Source: Alphaproteobacteria bacterium LSUCC0684 (GTDB lineage: Bacteria; Pseudomonadota; Alphaproteobacteria; Puniceispirillales; UBA1172). Taken from it: a stretch of 64,000 nt of DNA. The stretch's first letter is position 1, and each line of letters begins with the position of its first letter. Positions 1 through 10,146 of the stretch are shown piece by piece. The DNA lies in contig CP166130.1 in assembly GCA_041228335.1 (NCBI GenBank), positions 496,001 through 560,000 of the forward strand. The letters run 5' to 3'. The notes below the pieces were generated by a model. The model was not told the DNA's origin. It saw nothing but the letters and a program-made list of their open reading frames with translations, and made no database searches. A program made the translations under genes and the position numbers.

Positions 1-2
1 TT

Positions 3-71
3 TTCAGGGTGCATGATGTTCCTGAAACCATGCAGGCGCTAGCCAATGCCGAGGCGATGCTGAATATTTAG
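3..71 (+). CDS. folP: Dihydropteroate synthase, C-terminal fragment (partial)
   Basis: Only the last 22 codons and a TAG stop lie in the window. The readable tail (FRVHDVPETMQAL...) matches the usual end of FolP, where a VHDV segment is followed by a final helix. FolP condenses p-aminobenzoate with the pterin pyrophosphate in folate synthesis. Position directly upstream of glmM in the same direction is the common bacterial arrangement and supports the call. The fragment is too short for an independent family assignment. Confidence 0.6.
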   Translation, partial: FRVHDVPETMQALANAEAMLNI

Positions 72-143
72 GTTTTGTTACTAGGTCAAAACATGGTCTT
101 GGTGTAGATTATTCACGAATTGGATAAAGGCTGACACACTACC

Positions 144-1511
144 ATGTCACGGTTTTTTGGAACGGATGGTGTAAGGGCTCGTATCAATACAGGTCCTATG
201 ACCGCTGAAAACATAATCAGGCTGGCTCTTGCAGCTGGCAAATATTTCCGCAATTCAAACAAGGGTATTGAAAGATCGCGTCACCCTCTGGTGGTGATCG
301 GCAAGGATACCCGTCTTTCAGGTTACATGGTGGAAGCTGCCTTGCAGGCTGGCTTTGCCTCAATAGGTATGGATACTCGCCTGCTTGGCCCTTTGCCAAC
401 GCCGGGGGTTGCGTATCTGACCCGAACGTTGCGGGCGGATCTGGGAGTGATGATCTCAGCCAGCCACAATCCACATGAAGATAACGGCATCAAGCTCTTC
501 GGGCCAGATGGATTCAAGCTTCCGGATATAGCAGAAGATGAGATCAGTTCGATCATGTCTGGCCATATACCTCTGGCGGACGCGTTGGAACTTGGTCGAG
601 CGCGCCGCATGCTGGATGGCGTCAGTCGATATATTGAACAGGTCAAATCAGCCATTCCACGGTCTATGCGTTTTGAAGGCCTGAAGGTGGTTGTGGATTG
701 TGCCAATGGTGCAGCCTACCGCGCCGCGCCTGATGTGCTTTTTGAGCTGGGGGCCGAAGTAATTCCCCTCGGTATTGACCCTGATGGAATCAATATCAAT
801 TCGGGTTGTGGCGCCGTTCATCCTGAATACATGGCGGAAACGGTGGTGGCAAACGGGGCAGATGTTGGCATTTCCCTCGATGGCGATGCCGACCGGCTCA
901 TCATGGCAGATGAAAAGGGTCAGATCATCGATGGGGACCAGTGTCTTGCTGTTCTTGCGGATATGATGGCATCGCAGGGAGAGCTCGCCGGCCGGACGGT
1001 TGTCGGCACACTCATGACCAATCACGGGCTGGCCCAGTATCTTTCAGCAAAAGGCATAAATCTGGAGCGAACCAAGGTTGGAGACCGCTACATCCTTGAA
1101 AGGATGCGTGAGGCCGGACTGAATCTCGGAGGTGAACCATCAGGGCATATCATTCTGACTGACCATGCCACATCTGGCGACGGTATTATTGCGGCGCTCA
1201 AGATGCTCATGTTTCTCAAGATGAGCGATGCCCCGGCAAGCGAAAGCCTCCACCGCTTCACGCCCTTGCCACAAAAAATTGTGAACATTGATTGCACCTC
1301 ACAAGAATCTATTCAGAAAGCCCTAAGCCATGGTGATCTGGCATTGGCGGTAACTGATGCCGAGGAGAAGCTTCGCGATACCGGGCGTATTGTTATTCGC
1401 CCATCAGGAACAGAGCCGCTTATCCGCGTGATGGTTGAAGCCGAAGATCAGCGGTTGATGGAAAAAACCGCGGAAAATCTGGCGGGTGTAATTTCTGATC
1501 TGGTGAATTAA
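144..1511 (+). CDS. glmM: Phosphoglucosamine mutase
   Basis: GlmM converts glucosamine-6-phosphate to glucosamine-1-phosphate for UDP-GlcNAc, feeding the peptidoglycan and lipid A genes found later in the window. The 455 residues are full family length. The active-site loop ISASHNP carries the phosphoserine at about S107. The metal-binding DGDADR has aspartates at 246, 248 and 250. The sugar-binding GGEPSGH is near 329-335 and the phosphate-binding RPSGTEP at 419-425. All four alpha-D-phosphohexomutase motifs are therefore intact. The gene follows folP by about 70 bp. No good Shine-Dalgarno sequence precedes the ATG. Its stop overlaps the end of the convergent GST gene by 4 bp. Confidence 0.97.
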   Translation: MSRFFGTDGVRARINTGPMTAENIIRLALAAGKYFRNSNKGIERSRHPLVVIGKDTRLSGYMVEAALQAGFASIGMDTRLLGPLPTPGVAYLTRTLRADLGVMISASHNPHEDNGIKLFGPDGFKLPDIAEDEISSIMSGHIPLADALELGRARRMLDGVSRYIEQVKSAIPRSMRFEGLKVVVDCANGAAYRAAPDVLFELGAEVIPLGIDPDGININSGCGAVHPEYMAETVVANGADVGISLDGDADRLIMADEKGQIIDGDQCLAVLADMMASQGELAGRTVVGTLMTNHGLAQYLSAKGINLERTKVGDRYILERMREAGLNLGGEPSGHIILTDHATSGDGIIAALKMLMFLKMSDAPASESLHRFTPLPQKIVNIDCTSQESIQKALSHGDLALAVTDAEEKLRDTGRIVIRPSGTEPLIRVMVEAEDQRLMEKTAENLAGVISDLVN

Positions 1512-2218
1512 CGGCTCTTTCGTGCTGGTACGCTTCGCCCGAGCCCCTCAAAAAGATCAAGCATCGTTTCCATCCAGGGTGTAATGGAATCACTTTCATC
1601 AAGCAGTTGAAAAGCTGATGAAACACGTGCCCATTGCAGGATGCCAAACAGAAGATAATCCGACATTGCAGGGGCTGAACCATTGACAAATCCACCTCCG
1701 GCCATGGCTTTGCGGAACGGATCAAGTTGAAGTTCCAGTGTTGACCGCATTTCTTCCCGGCCGGCAGAAACCTCGGCAAGAGGTTTGCCGAAACGTGCCT
1801 CTCTTGAGGTGATGAAATATTTCTTGTCCTCCCCGTCCAGAAGATCAGGAATATCCTTTATAATCATTTTTGCGAGTGTCGGGAAAAGCATGGTCTGCGC
1901 GTATCTATGCAGAAAACGATAATGCGCTATTCCGCTATCGCCACCCGGAAAGAGAGTTGGGTCAGCCCTGATATCTTCCAGATGCATAACAATCTCGTTT
2001 GAATCCGCGAAAACCTGTCCATCCATTTCCTGATAAAGAGGATAGCTTTTGCCACCAAGAGCTTCGAGCGGGGCTTTTTCAGTAAATCTTCCCTGAATAA
2101 TTTCTGCCTCAATCCCCTTATGGGCCAGAGCCATCCGGACATGCCAGCACCAGGGGCTCAGCGCAAGACCATGGGTTGAAATCAGTTCATATAGCCGGGG
2201 TTTTGCCTGTTCCGTCAT
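1508..2218 (-). CDS. Glutathione S-transferase family protein
   Basis: This is a 236-residue cytosolic GST-type protein. The thioredoxin-like N-terminal half has a SPWCW segment at 21-25 at the catalytic helix start and a glutathione-binding D72-S73 pair in the ADSNEIV stretch. The C-terminal half is helical, as in GSTs. The SPxxW pattern resembles the LigE/LigF-like or stringent-starvation-like GST branches rather than classical detoxifying alpha/mu types. The substrate cannot be told. AAAGG lies just upstream of the ATG. The gene stands alone between glmM and the serC promoter and converges on glmM. Confidence 0.85.
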   Translation of the reverse strand: MTEQAKPRLYELISTHGLALSPWCWHVRMALAHKGIEAEIIQGRFTEKAPLEALGGKSYPLYQEMDGQVFADSNEIVMHLEDIRADPTLFPGGDSGIAHYRFLHRYAQTMLFPTLAKMIIKDIPDLLDGEDKKYFITSREARFGKPLAEVSAGREEMRSTLELQLDPFRKAMAGGGFVNGSAPAMSDYLLFGILQWARVSSAFQLLDESDSITPWMETMLDLFEGLGRSVPARKSR

Positions 2219-2278
2219 ATCGTGACCTTTCTTGTTTTTTTCCCAAGTCTACCCTGCATAGCCAACATAACAACAGGC

Positions 2279-2306
2279 TTGACAATGCCATGTAAACGAC
2301 TAGAAA
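2279..2306 (+). promoter_or_regulatory. Putative sigma-70 promoter of serC-serA
   Basis: A perfect TTGACA (2279-2284) is followed after 16 bp by TAGAAA (2301-2306, 4 of 6 matches to TATAAT). Transcription would begin near 2312-2314, leaving a leader of about 45 nt before serC that starts with the hairpin at 2316-2338. Based on consensus only. Confidence 0.5.
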
Positions 2307-2315
2307 TGCACCCGG

Positions 2316-2338
2316 GCCGTCATCCCCCAACGGATGGC
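2316..2338 (+). promoter_or_regulatory. Leader hairpin upstream of serC (possible serC RNA motif)
   Basis: GCCGTC (2316-2321) pairs with GATGGC (2333-2338), with one G-U pair, around an 11-nt C-rich loop. It lies just before the serC Shine-Dalgarno sequence and near the predicted 5' end of the mRNA. A structured 'serC motif' is known in leaders of alphaproteobacterial serC operons. Assigning this hairpin to it is inference from position and has not been tested against a covariance model. Confidence 0.35.
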
Positions 2339-2360
2339 AACATATTGAAGGATGGGGTTC

Positions 2361-3560
2361 ATGAAACCTGACCGTAAGACGTCGCTCCCACGACCTTTAG
2401 TGCGTCCCCGCAACACGCATTTCTCCAGTGGCCCCACCAGCAAGAGACCGGAATGGTCGCTTCAGGCTCTGGAAAAGGCATGTCTGGGGCGTTCCCACCG
2501 ATCTTCCGAAGGCAAAGAAAAACTCAACACCTGTATCACGATGATGCGTGACCTGCTCGGGTTGCCGGATGAGTATTATCTCGGCATCGTTCCAGCCTCT
2601 GATACGGGGGCTGTTGAAATGGCGATGTGGTCGCTGCTTGGCGCGCGGGGGGTGGATATATTTGCCTGGGAAGCCTTTGGCAAAACCTGGCTCAAGGACG
2701 CGGTGGACCAACTGCAACTTTCCGATATTCGTGTATTTGAAGCACCATATGGCAGACTTCCTGATCTGGGAATGGCGAGCCCTGATCGTGACGTGATCCT
2801 GACATGGAATGGCACCGCTGCCGGAGTTCGTGTTCCGGACGCTGACTGGATTGCTGATGATCGCGACGGCCTCATCATTGCGGACAGCACGTCGGCGGTA
2901 TTTGCCTTCCCCATGCCAGTTGAAAAACTCGATGTCATCACCTTCTCCTGGCAGAAATCGCTCGGTGGTGAAGGTGCGCATGGCGTGATTGTTCTCTCCC
3001 CGAGGGCGGTGGCAAGACTTGAAAGCCATCAACCTGCCTGGCCGGTCCCCAAGATTTTCCAGCTCACCAAAAACAACGTGCTGGCGCGCGATATTTTTGC
3101 CGGTGCTACGATCAACACGCCATCGATGCTTTGTGTTGAGGATGCGCTGGATGCGCTCAAATGGGCGCAGGATATCGGCGGCAGAGACGCACTTTTCCAG
3201 CGGGTTGAGGCCAATTTTAAGGCAATCAGCACCTGGATTTTGCATCATCCTGATCTGGCGTTCCTTGCCGAAGACCCTGCAACCATCTCCCCGACCTCGG
3301 TCACCATCCGCATCACCGCTGACTGGTTCACGAAGGCGGAACCCGCCAAACAGAAGCTGCTGGCGAAAAAGATCACGGCATTGCTTGATGAGGAAGATGT
3401 TGCAAGAGATATCGACTCCTATCGTGATGCTCCACCCGGATTGAGGATCTGGGCAGGTCCGACGGTGGAAACCCGCGATCTTGAAGCCTTGTTCCCCTGG
3501 ATCGATTGGGCGCTGGCCATTGTCCGGGATGAAGTTCAACACGAAAATTCCAAGGATTAG
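2361..3560 (+). CDS. serC: Phosphoserine aminotransferase (archaeal/alphaproteobacterial type)
   Basis: SerC transaminates 3-phosphohydroxypyruvate with glutamate in serine synthesis and acts directly after SerA, the next gene. The PLP lysine lies in the TFSWQKSLGGEGAH segment, about residue 199 from this start. N-terminal sequence such as NTHFSSGPTSKRPEW fits the SerC subgroup shared by alphaproteobacteria and methanogens rather than the E. coli type. I chose ATG 2361 (399 aa) because GAAGG at 2347-2351 is well spaced for it and abuts the alternative ATG at 2352. The serC stop is 4 bp before serA, indicating one operon. Confidence 0.95.
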   Translation: MKPDRKTSLPRPLVRPRNTHFSSGPTSKRPEWSLQALEKACLGRSHRSSEGKEKLNTCITMMRDLLGLPDEYYLGIVPASDTGAVEMAMWSLLGARGVDIFAWEAFGKTWLKDAVDQLQLSDIRVFEAPYGRLPDLGMASPDRDVILTWNGTAAGVRVPDADWIADDRDGLIIADSTSAVFAFPMPVEKLDVITFSWQKSLGGEGAHGVIVLSPRAVARLESHQPAWPVPKIFQLTKNNVLARDIFAGATINTPSMLCVEDALDALKWAQDIGGRDALFQRVEANFKAISTWILHHPDLAFLAEDPATISPTSVTIRITADWFTKAEPAKQKLLAKKITALLDEEDVARDIDSYRDAPPGLRIWAGPTVETRDLEALFPWIDWALAIVRDEVQHENSKD

Positions 3561-3564
3561 CACC

Positions 3565-5169
3565 ATGCCATCTGTATTGATCAGCGACAGTTTGAGTGAG
3601 ACCGCCGTCTCGATAATGAAAGACCGTGGGCTTGAGGTGGATTATCGCCCGGGCCTTTCGCCAGAGGAGCTTGAGAAAATCCTTGGCAACTATGATGGCC
3701 TTGCCATTCGCTCTGCCACCAGGGTGACACCGGATTTGCTTGAGAAAATCAGGGGTGGCAGGCTCAGGGTTGTCGGCCGGGCAGGGATCGGTGTCGATAA
3801 TATCGATGTCAGTGCCGCGACGGCCGCGGGAATAGTCGTCATGAATACACCTCATGGAAATGCGGTTACAACGGCCGAGCATGCCATCACGATGATGCTG
3901 GCTTCATCGAGGATGATTCCGGCGGCGCATATCTCAACCATTGCCGGGAAATGGGAAAAGTCGGCCTTTGTCGGTACCGAGGTCACCGGCAAGAAGCTCG
4001 GGCTCATTGGCTGCGGAAATATAGGTACAATCGTGGCGGACCGTGCGCAGGGGCTTAAAATGAAGGTCATGGCTTATGATCCGTTCCTGACCGAAGATCG
4101 GGCGAGATCCATCGGTGTTGAGAAAGTGGAGTTTGATGATCTTCTGGCCAGGGCTGACTATATTTCGCTGCATACACCCCTCACCGATGATACGCGGAAT
4201 ATCATCAATGCCGATGCGATCAGCCGCATGAAAAAAGGGGCAAGGCTGATCAACTGTGCCCGTGGCGGCCTCGTTGATGAGGTTGCCTTGCGTGGCGCCC
4301 TTGAAACCGGCCATCTCGCGGGTGCGGCGGTAGATGTCTTTGCCGTTGAACCTGCAAGAGAGAACATTCTCTTTGATGCCCCCAATCTGATTGCAACCCC
4401 GCATCTCGGGGCCAGCACGGCGGAGGCGCAGGAAAAAGTGGCGGTCCAGATCGCCGATCAGATTGCTGACTATCTGCTTGAAGGAGCTGTGCTGAACGCG
4501 CTTAATCTGCCGAATGTCACCGCCGAGGAGGCCCCTATCCTGATGCCGTATATGGATCTTGGCCGCAAACTTGGCTCCTTTCTTGGCCAGGTGACACGTT
4601 CCGGCATCACCGAGGTCGCCGTTGAATTTGATGGACAGGCTTCGGCGCTGAATATCGAACCTGTCATGGCATCGACGCTGGCTGGACTGATGGAGCCGAT
4701 CATGGCGGCGGCGAATATCGTCAACGCCTCTACGCTGGCCCATTCCCGCGGCATCAATGTCGCCGCGATCCGACATGAGCGCCCATGCGATTACCAGACA
4801 AAGCTTCGGGTCACGGTAAAATACAAAGGACGCGATGGCATCGAGAAAAACCGGACAATCGCCGGAACCCTTGTCGGAATGACCATGCCACGAATTGTTG
4901 AAGTTCAGCATATCGCTGTTGAAAGTGATTTTCCGGAGCATCTCCTTTATCTCAGAAATTATGACAAGCCGGGATTCATCGGTGATCTGGGCTCACTCTG
5001 CGGCAGAAACAACATCAATATCGCCACGTTCCATCTTGGACGGCGCGAAGTCGGCGGCGAAGCCATCGCGCTTGTGGAAATTGATGAAGGCGCCGATGAT
5101 ACCTTCATTGAGGCGTTGAGGAAATTGCCCCAAGTGGTCAGGGCTGACCGCCTCCGGTTTGCTCCATAA
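3565..5169 (+). CDS. serA: D-3-phosphoglycerate dehydrogenase
   Basis: SerA oxidises 3-phosphoglycerate to 3-phosphohydroxypyruvate with NAD, the first committed step of serine synthesis. At 534 residues it is the long type: catalytic and NAD-binding domains (about 1-310), an intervening domain, and a C-terminal ACT domain (about 460-534) that in relatives senses serine. The Rossmann motif is GCGNIG at 149-154. The catalytic triad is R233 (CARGG), E262 (AVEPA) and H280 (PHLGAST). ATG 3565 is preceded by AAGGA. The reading frame stays open upstream, but translation from within serC is unlikely. Confidence 0.97.
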   Translation: MPSVLISDSLSETAVSIMKDRGLEVDYRPGLSPEELEKILGNYDGLAIRSATRVTPDLLEKIRGGRLRVVGRAGIGVDNIDVSAATAAGIVVMNTPHGNAVTTAEHAITMMLASSRMIPAAHISTIAGKWEKSAFVGTEVTGKKLGLIGCGNIGTIVADRAQGLKMKVMAYDPFLTEDRARSIGVEKVEFDDLLARADYISLHTPLTDDTRNIINADAISRMKKGARLINCARGGLVDEVALRGALETGHLAGAAVDVFAVEPARENILFDAPNLIATPHLGASTAEAQEKVAVQIADQIADYLLEGAVLNALNLPNVTAEEAPILMPYMDLGRKLGSFLGQVTRSGITEVAVEFDGQASALNIEPVMASTLAGLMEPIMAAANIVNASTLAHSRGINVAAIRHERPCDYQTKLRVTVKYKGRDGIEKNRTIAGTLVGMTMPRIVEVQHIAVESDFPEHLLYLRNYDKPGFIGDLGSLCGRNNINIATFHLGRREVGGEAIALVEIDEGADDTFIEALRKLPQVVRADRLRFAP

Positions 5170-5255
5170 TGGCGTAAAACCGTCTTTGGGATTGCAGAAT
5201 ACAAGGGGCTGGGGTAGGACATGGGGGAGATTTTCTTCAGCCCCGGAACTCATAG

Positions 5256-6425
5256 ATGGCAGATGCGCCCGAAAATCGATCTCAAGGACTCCTGCCAGCC
5301 GGGTTGAGTGATCTCATGCCCGGTGATGCCCGGCGCGAGGCCGAAGCCATCGGCAAGATCATGGCGAGTTTTGCTGCCTTTGGCTACGACCGGGTAAAAC
5401 CGCCGCTGGTGGAATTTGAGGATACCCTTCTTGCTGATGGACCAGGGGTCGCGCTTGCCGCGGATACGTTCCGTGTCATGGATCCGCTCTCAAGCCGGAT
5501 GATGGCGATACGCGCCGATATGACGGCCCAGATCGCCAGAATTGCAGAGACACGCCTTCATCATATGCCGCGGCCGCTGCGGCTTTGCTATAGCGGTGAT
5601 GTTCTTCGTATTCGCCCGGACCCGCTCAACCCCGAACGGCAGCTGACCCAGGTCGGGGCGGAAATGATCGGGGCCAGCAACGCCTACCATGATGCGGAAC
5701 TGGCTGTTGCCGCGCTTCATGCGCTTGATCATGCCGGTATCGCACACCTGACCATTGACCTTGGCGTGCCCCGCCTTCTTGAAGCGATTGCCGGTGAGAA
5801 GCCGGATGATAAACTCGCCCAGGCTGTTGCGGCCAAGGATCACGCCCTTGTCCGGCGTCATGGGGGCAGGCTTGCAGATATCCTGACATCCCTTCTTGAT
5901 ATACCGATGATTTCGCCCGGGAAACTTGATGAGGAAACCCGGGAGCGCAGCAAAGGGCTTGCAACGGAAGCTGCGGACATGATCGCCGGTCTGCTCAAGG
6001 TCGCGGGCCTTATTCGCAGCGCCGCGCCGAAGGTTTCGGTTACGCTGGACCCGCTCGAGTCCCGAGGTTTTGATTATCACCACGGGATCGGGTTTTCGAT
6101 CTTTGCCCCGGGCATTCGTGGCGAGCTTGGCCGTGGCGGGAGATATCGCACAACAACGGTCAATGGCAGCGGGGAAGATTCAACCGGCGTTACGCTCTAT
6201 CTTGAACGGGTGATGCGGGCCTTGCCGCAAAGCCGGGAGAGCATGGCTGTTTATGTTCCTCACGCAGCTGGTCTTAAGACGCTCGTCCGGCTGGTGGAAG
6301 AAGGGGAAACCTGCCGCTTCGGCACCTCGGAGGCAGGCGATGACAACGCCCGCACCGAAGAAGCAAAAGCAATGTCCTGCCGCAGGATATATCGTGACGG
6401 CAAAGTGATTTTACTGGATGAATAG
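5256..6425 (+). CDS. hisZ: ATP phosphoribosyltransferase regulatory subunit
   Basis: This 389-residue protein resembles the catalytic core of histidyl-tRNA synthetase. It contains a class II motif-2-like stretch (MRADMTAQIARIA type) and the RGFDYHHGIGF segment, but lacks the anticodon-binding domain. This is the HisZ architecture. HisZ activates short-form HisG in the first step of histidine synthesis. hisG is not in the window. The hisZ-purA order, with a 24-bp gap here, is common in alphaproteobacteria. The N-terminus (ENRSQGLLPAGLSDLMPGDA) is typical. An 86-bp gap separates it from serA, so it may have its own promoter, which I could not define. Confidence 0.92.
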   Translation: MADAPENRSQGLLPAGLSDLMPGDARREAEAIGKIMASFAAFGYDRVKPPLVEFEDTLLADGPGVALAADTFRVMDPLSSRMMAIRADMTAQIARIAETRLHHMPRPLRLCYSGDVLRIRPDPLNPERQLTQVGAEMIGASNAYHDAELAVAALHALDHAGIAHLTIDLGVPRLLEAIAGEKPDDKLAQAVAAKDHALVRRHGGRLADILTSLLDIPMISPGKLDEETRERSKGLATEAADMIAGLLKVAGLIRSAAPKVSVTLDPLESRGFDYHHGIGFSIFAPGIRGELGRGGRYRTTTVNGSGEDSTGVTLYLERVMRALPQSRESMAVYVPHAAGLKTLVRLVEEGETCRFGTSEAGDDNARTEEAKAMSCRRIYRDGKVILLDE

Positions 6426-7742
<1,317 letters not shown>

Positions 7743-7764
7743 CACCTGCGCGTAAAGGTCAGGT

Positions 7765-8673
7765 TCAGCCGATCAGTTTCTGCTCACTTGCCCTGTTGCG
7801 TACGGCAAGCTGAAGTTTTTCAAAGGCGCGGGATTCAATCTGGCGGACACGTTCACGGCTGATCCCGAAACGCTGGGAGAGGTTTTCAAGCGTCTCTGGT
7901 GTATCGCTCAATCTCCGGGCCTGGATGATGGCGATTTCACGCTCGTTCAGATCCTTCATGGCCTCAACAAGAAGTTTGCGGCGGGCATCGTATTCCTCGG
8001 CTTCCTCAAAGGCGACGTCATGGGTCTCCCGGTCATCGACCAGCCAGTCCATCCATTCCATGCTCTCCCCGTCGCTGCTGACCGCGGCGTTCAGCGAGTG
8101 ATCCCCGCCCGCCATGCGGCGATTCATGCTCACCACTTCATCTTCGGGGACGTTCAGCTCATCGGCGATGCGTTCCACCTGTTCGGCTGAAAGATCACCA
8201 TCCTCAACTGCCCTGATCTGCCCCTTGATGCGGCGAAGATTGAAGAAAAGCTTTTTCTGGGCGGCGGTGGTGCCGATCTTGACCAGCGACCATGAGCGAA
8301 GGATATATTCCTGGATGCTGGCCTTGATCCACCACATGGCATAGGTGGAAAGCCGGAAGCCTTTTTCAGGCTCGAACCTCTTGACGGCGTGCATCATGCC
8401 GAGATTTCCTTCGGCGATGAGTTCCCCCATGGGCAGCCCATAGCCGCGATAGCCCATGGCGATCTTGGCCACCAGCCGCAGATGGGAGGTCACCAGTTTG
8501 TGCGCGGCTTCGATATTGCCGTGATCGCGCCAGTCCTTGGCGAGGGTGTATTCCTCTTCGGCCGACAACATGGGAAAGCGCCGGATATCATCAAGATATC
8601 GCGCCAGATTGCCCTCAGGACTGATATTGGGCATGGTGGCGGGGAGTTGGGATTTGGTCAGTTTCGTGTCCAT
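7765..8673 (-). CDS. rpoH: RNA polymerase heat-shock sigma factor RpoH (sigma-32)
   Basis: This is a group 3 sigma factor of 302 residues. The region 2 core includes GNLGMMHAVKRFEP (about 89-102) and STYAMWWIKASIQEYI (about 109-124). QKKLFFNLR at 139-147 is the RpoH box that separates heat-shock sigmas from housekeeping ones. Region 4.2 ends with a helix-turn-helix near 263-286 (ISRERVRQIESRAFEKL). It lies 30 bp downstream of rluD on the same strand. The gap holds a TATATCTTAT-like stretch but no clear Shine-Dalgarno sequence, so a separate internal promoter is possible. Confidence 0.97.
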   Translation of the reverse strand: MDTKLTKSQLPATMPNISPEGNLARYLDDIRRFPMLSAEEEYTLAKDWRDHGNIEAAHKLVTSHLRLVAKIAMGYRGYGLPMGELIAEGNLGMMHAVKRFEPEKGFRLSTYAMWWIKASIQEYILRSWSLVKIGTTAAQKKLFFNLRRIKGQIRAVEDGDLSAEQVERIADELNVPEDEVVSMNRRMAGGDHSLNAAVSSDGESMEWMDWLVDDRETHDVAFEEAEEYDARRKLLVEAMKDLNEREIAIIQARRLSDTPETLENLSQRFGISRERVRQIESRAFEKLQLAVRNRASEQKLIG

Positions 8674-8703
8674 GGATAAGATATAGTAGTGCCGGATTAT
8701 GTT

Positions 8704-9750
8704 TTAAAGATGGCCGCGGGCCCGGATGGCGCTTTCGAGATCCCTGATCAGTTTCTGCATGTCTTCCGGCAGCGGGGTGGTAAACTCCATCATCTCACCG
8801 GTGACGGGATGAGCAAAACCAAGATGGCTTGCATGCAGGGCCTGTCTCGGAAAGGCGCGAAGATCTGCCAGCGCATCACGCATGGCCGTATCCGGCATCT
8901 GGCCTGACCGCATCTGTCTTCCATAGGACGCATCGCCGATAATGCCATGGCCGATACTGGCAAGATGGACGCGGATCTGATGGGTGCGTCCGGTCTCAAG
9001 CCGACATTCCACGACACTGGCGAGCGGTGGCAGGGAGCGGAGGAGGTGAAGATGGGTGATCGCCTCACGCCCCTTTTCGGTCACCGACATTTTCTTGCGG
9101 TCGCGGTTGCTGCGTCCTATCGGGGCGTCGATCGTCTGTTCCCGCTCCCGCAGGATACCCCAGGCGAGGGCGGTATAGACACGGTCAAGATCATGGGCGG
9201 CGAACATTTCGGTCAATTGCTGGTGCGCCTGATCTGTCTTGGCGGCCATCATGACGCCGCTTGTATCCTTGTCAAGCCGGTGGACAATGCCGGGTCTCTT
9301 CTCCCCGCCTATGCCGGTGAGCTGATCCCCGCAATGGGCGATGAGGGCGTTCACAAGGGTGCCATCCGGCGTGCCCGGTGCCGGGTGAACAACCAGCCCG
9401 GCGGGTTTGTCGATCACGATGATATGCGCATCTTCATAGAGAATATCGAGCGGTATGGCCTGCGCCGCCGGTGCGGCCGGGGCAGGTGCCGGAATACAGA
9501 GCTCAAAACTCTGCCCGGGGGAGACCATAGAAGACGGGTCCGTCATGCTTTCCCCATCACGGGTGAGCATGCCATCAAGGATAAGCGCCTTGATCCGCGA
9601 GCGGGACAAGACTGGTAAATCCCTTGCCCCTTCGATATGCTCTGGGCTATCAGATGCAGAGGCTGAAAGCTGATGGGCAAGCCAGCGGTCGAGACGATCC
9701 GGGCTTGCTTCGGCCGGTACGCTCAAGGTGATGATGAAAGGATCGGACAT
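8704..9750 (-). CDS. rluD: Pseudouridine synthase RluD/RluA family (23S rRNA)
   Basis: The 348-residue protein has an N-terminal S4 RNA-binding domain (about 15-85, including LSRSRIKALILDGML), then the RluA catalytic domain. The motif HRLDKDTSG has its catalytic aspartate near residue 160, and LETGRTHQIRVHLASIGHGI is the second signature. RluD is the usual name for this architecture (modification of helix 69). RluC-like specificity cannot be excluded. I set the start at ATG 9750 (MSDPFIITLSV); an open extension to 9873 looks non-coding. The start codon overlaps that of the divergent neighbour. Confidence 0.9.
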   Translation of the reverse strand: MSDPFIITLSVPAEASPDRLDRWLAHQLSASASDSPEHIEGARDLPVLSRSRIKALILDGMLTRDGESMTDPSSMVSPGQSFELCIPAPAPAAPAAQAIPLDILYEDAHIIVIDKPAGLVVHPAPGTPDGTLVNALIAHCGDQLTGIGGEKRPGIVHRLDKDTSGVMMAAKTDQAHQQLTEMFAAHDLDRVYTALAWGILREREQTIDAPIGRSNRDRKKMSVTEKGREAITHLHLLRSLPPLASVVECRLETGRTHQIRVHLASIGHGIIGDASYGRQMRSGQMPDTAMRDALADLRAFPRQALHASHLGFAHPVTGEMMEFTTPLPEDMQKLIRDLESAIRARGHL

Positions 9751-10138
9751 GGCGGCCAATATGCACAATCCCGGCGAAGATCGCCAGCCCGAAATCACGG
9801 CGGCAGAAGACAGGCCGATGCCGGCCTGGGTCGGCCCCGTCAAGGCGGCGGTGGTGGTGATGTCAATTCTCATCGTCTTCGGGCTGGCGCTGCTGGCTTA
9901 CGGCCTTGCCACGGGCGTCGGCAATCGTCTTTCCGATACCGTGGTTGAAGCCGGATTCCAGCATCCCGAGGGCATGGTGCTTGAGGAAGCCAATATGGGC
10001 GAAGACGGCCAGCTCGTTCTCAGGTTCAGGGGGGCTGGCGGTGACGGGGAAATTCTGCTGCTTGACCTCAAGGATCGCAAGATCACGGGGCGGGTTGCCA
10101 TCACCCCGGGGCCGGGATACGGGTTCGTTGCGCGCTAG
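9749..10138 (+). CDS. Small single-pass membrane protein, possibly DUF6476
   Basis: The 129-residue protein has a polar N-terminus, one transmembrane segment (VKAAVVVMSILIVFGLALLA, about 31-50) and a C-terminal domain that looks soluble, with short beta-rich repeats. It resembles the DUF6476 proteins that sit beside rluD and rpoH in other alphaproteobacteria. That similarity is recalled from family pattern and not searched. ATG 9749 is favoured by AAAGGA at 9737-9742. Its start codon overlaps the rluD start codon on the other strand. Function unknown. Confidence 0.75.
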   Translation: MAANMHNPGEDRQPEITAAEDRPMPAWVGPVKAAVVVMSILIVFGLALLAYGLATGVGNRLSDTVVEAGFQHPEGMVLEEANMGEDGQLVLRFRGAGGDGEILLLDLKDRKITGRVAITPGPGYGFVAR

Positions 10139-10146
10139 ATCTAGCG
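10133..10146. repeat. 14-bp perfect palindrome holding two convergent stop codons
   Basis: CGCTAGATCTAGCG reads the same on both strands. It contains the TAG stop of the gene ending at 10138 and the TAG stop of the gene ending at 10141 on the other strand. No T-tract follows on either side, so terminator function is uncertain. Confidence 0.6.

Noticed and set aside
2397..3566. 389-codon open frame antisense to serC
   Set aside because: It mirrors the serC reading frame and encodes low-complexity Arg/Gly/His-rich sequence with no motif.
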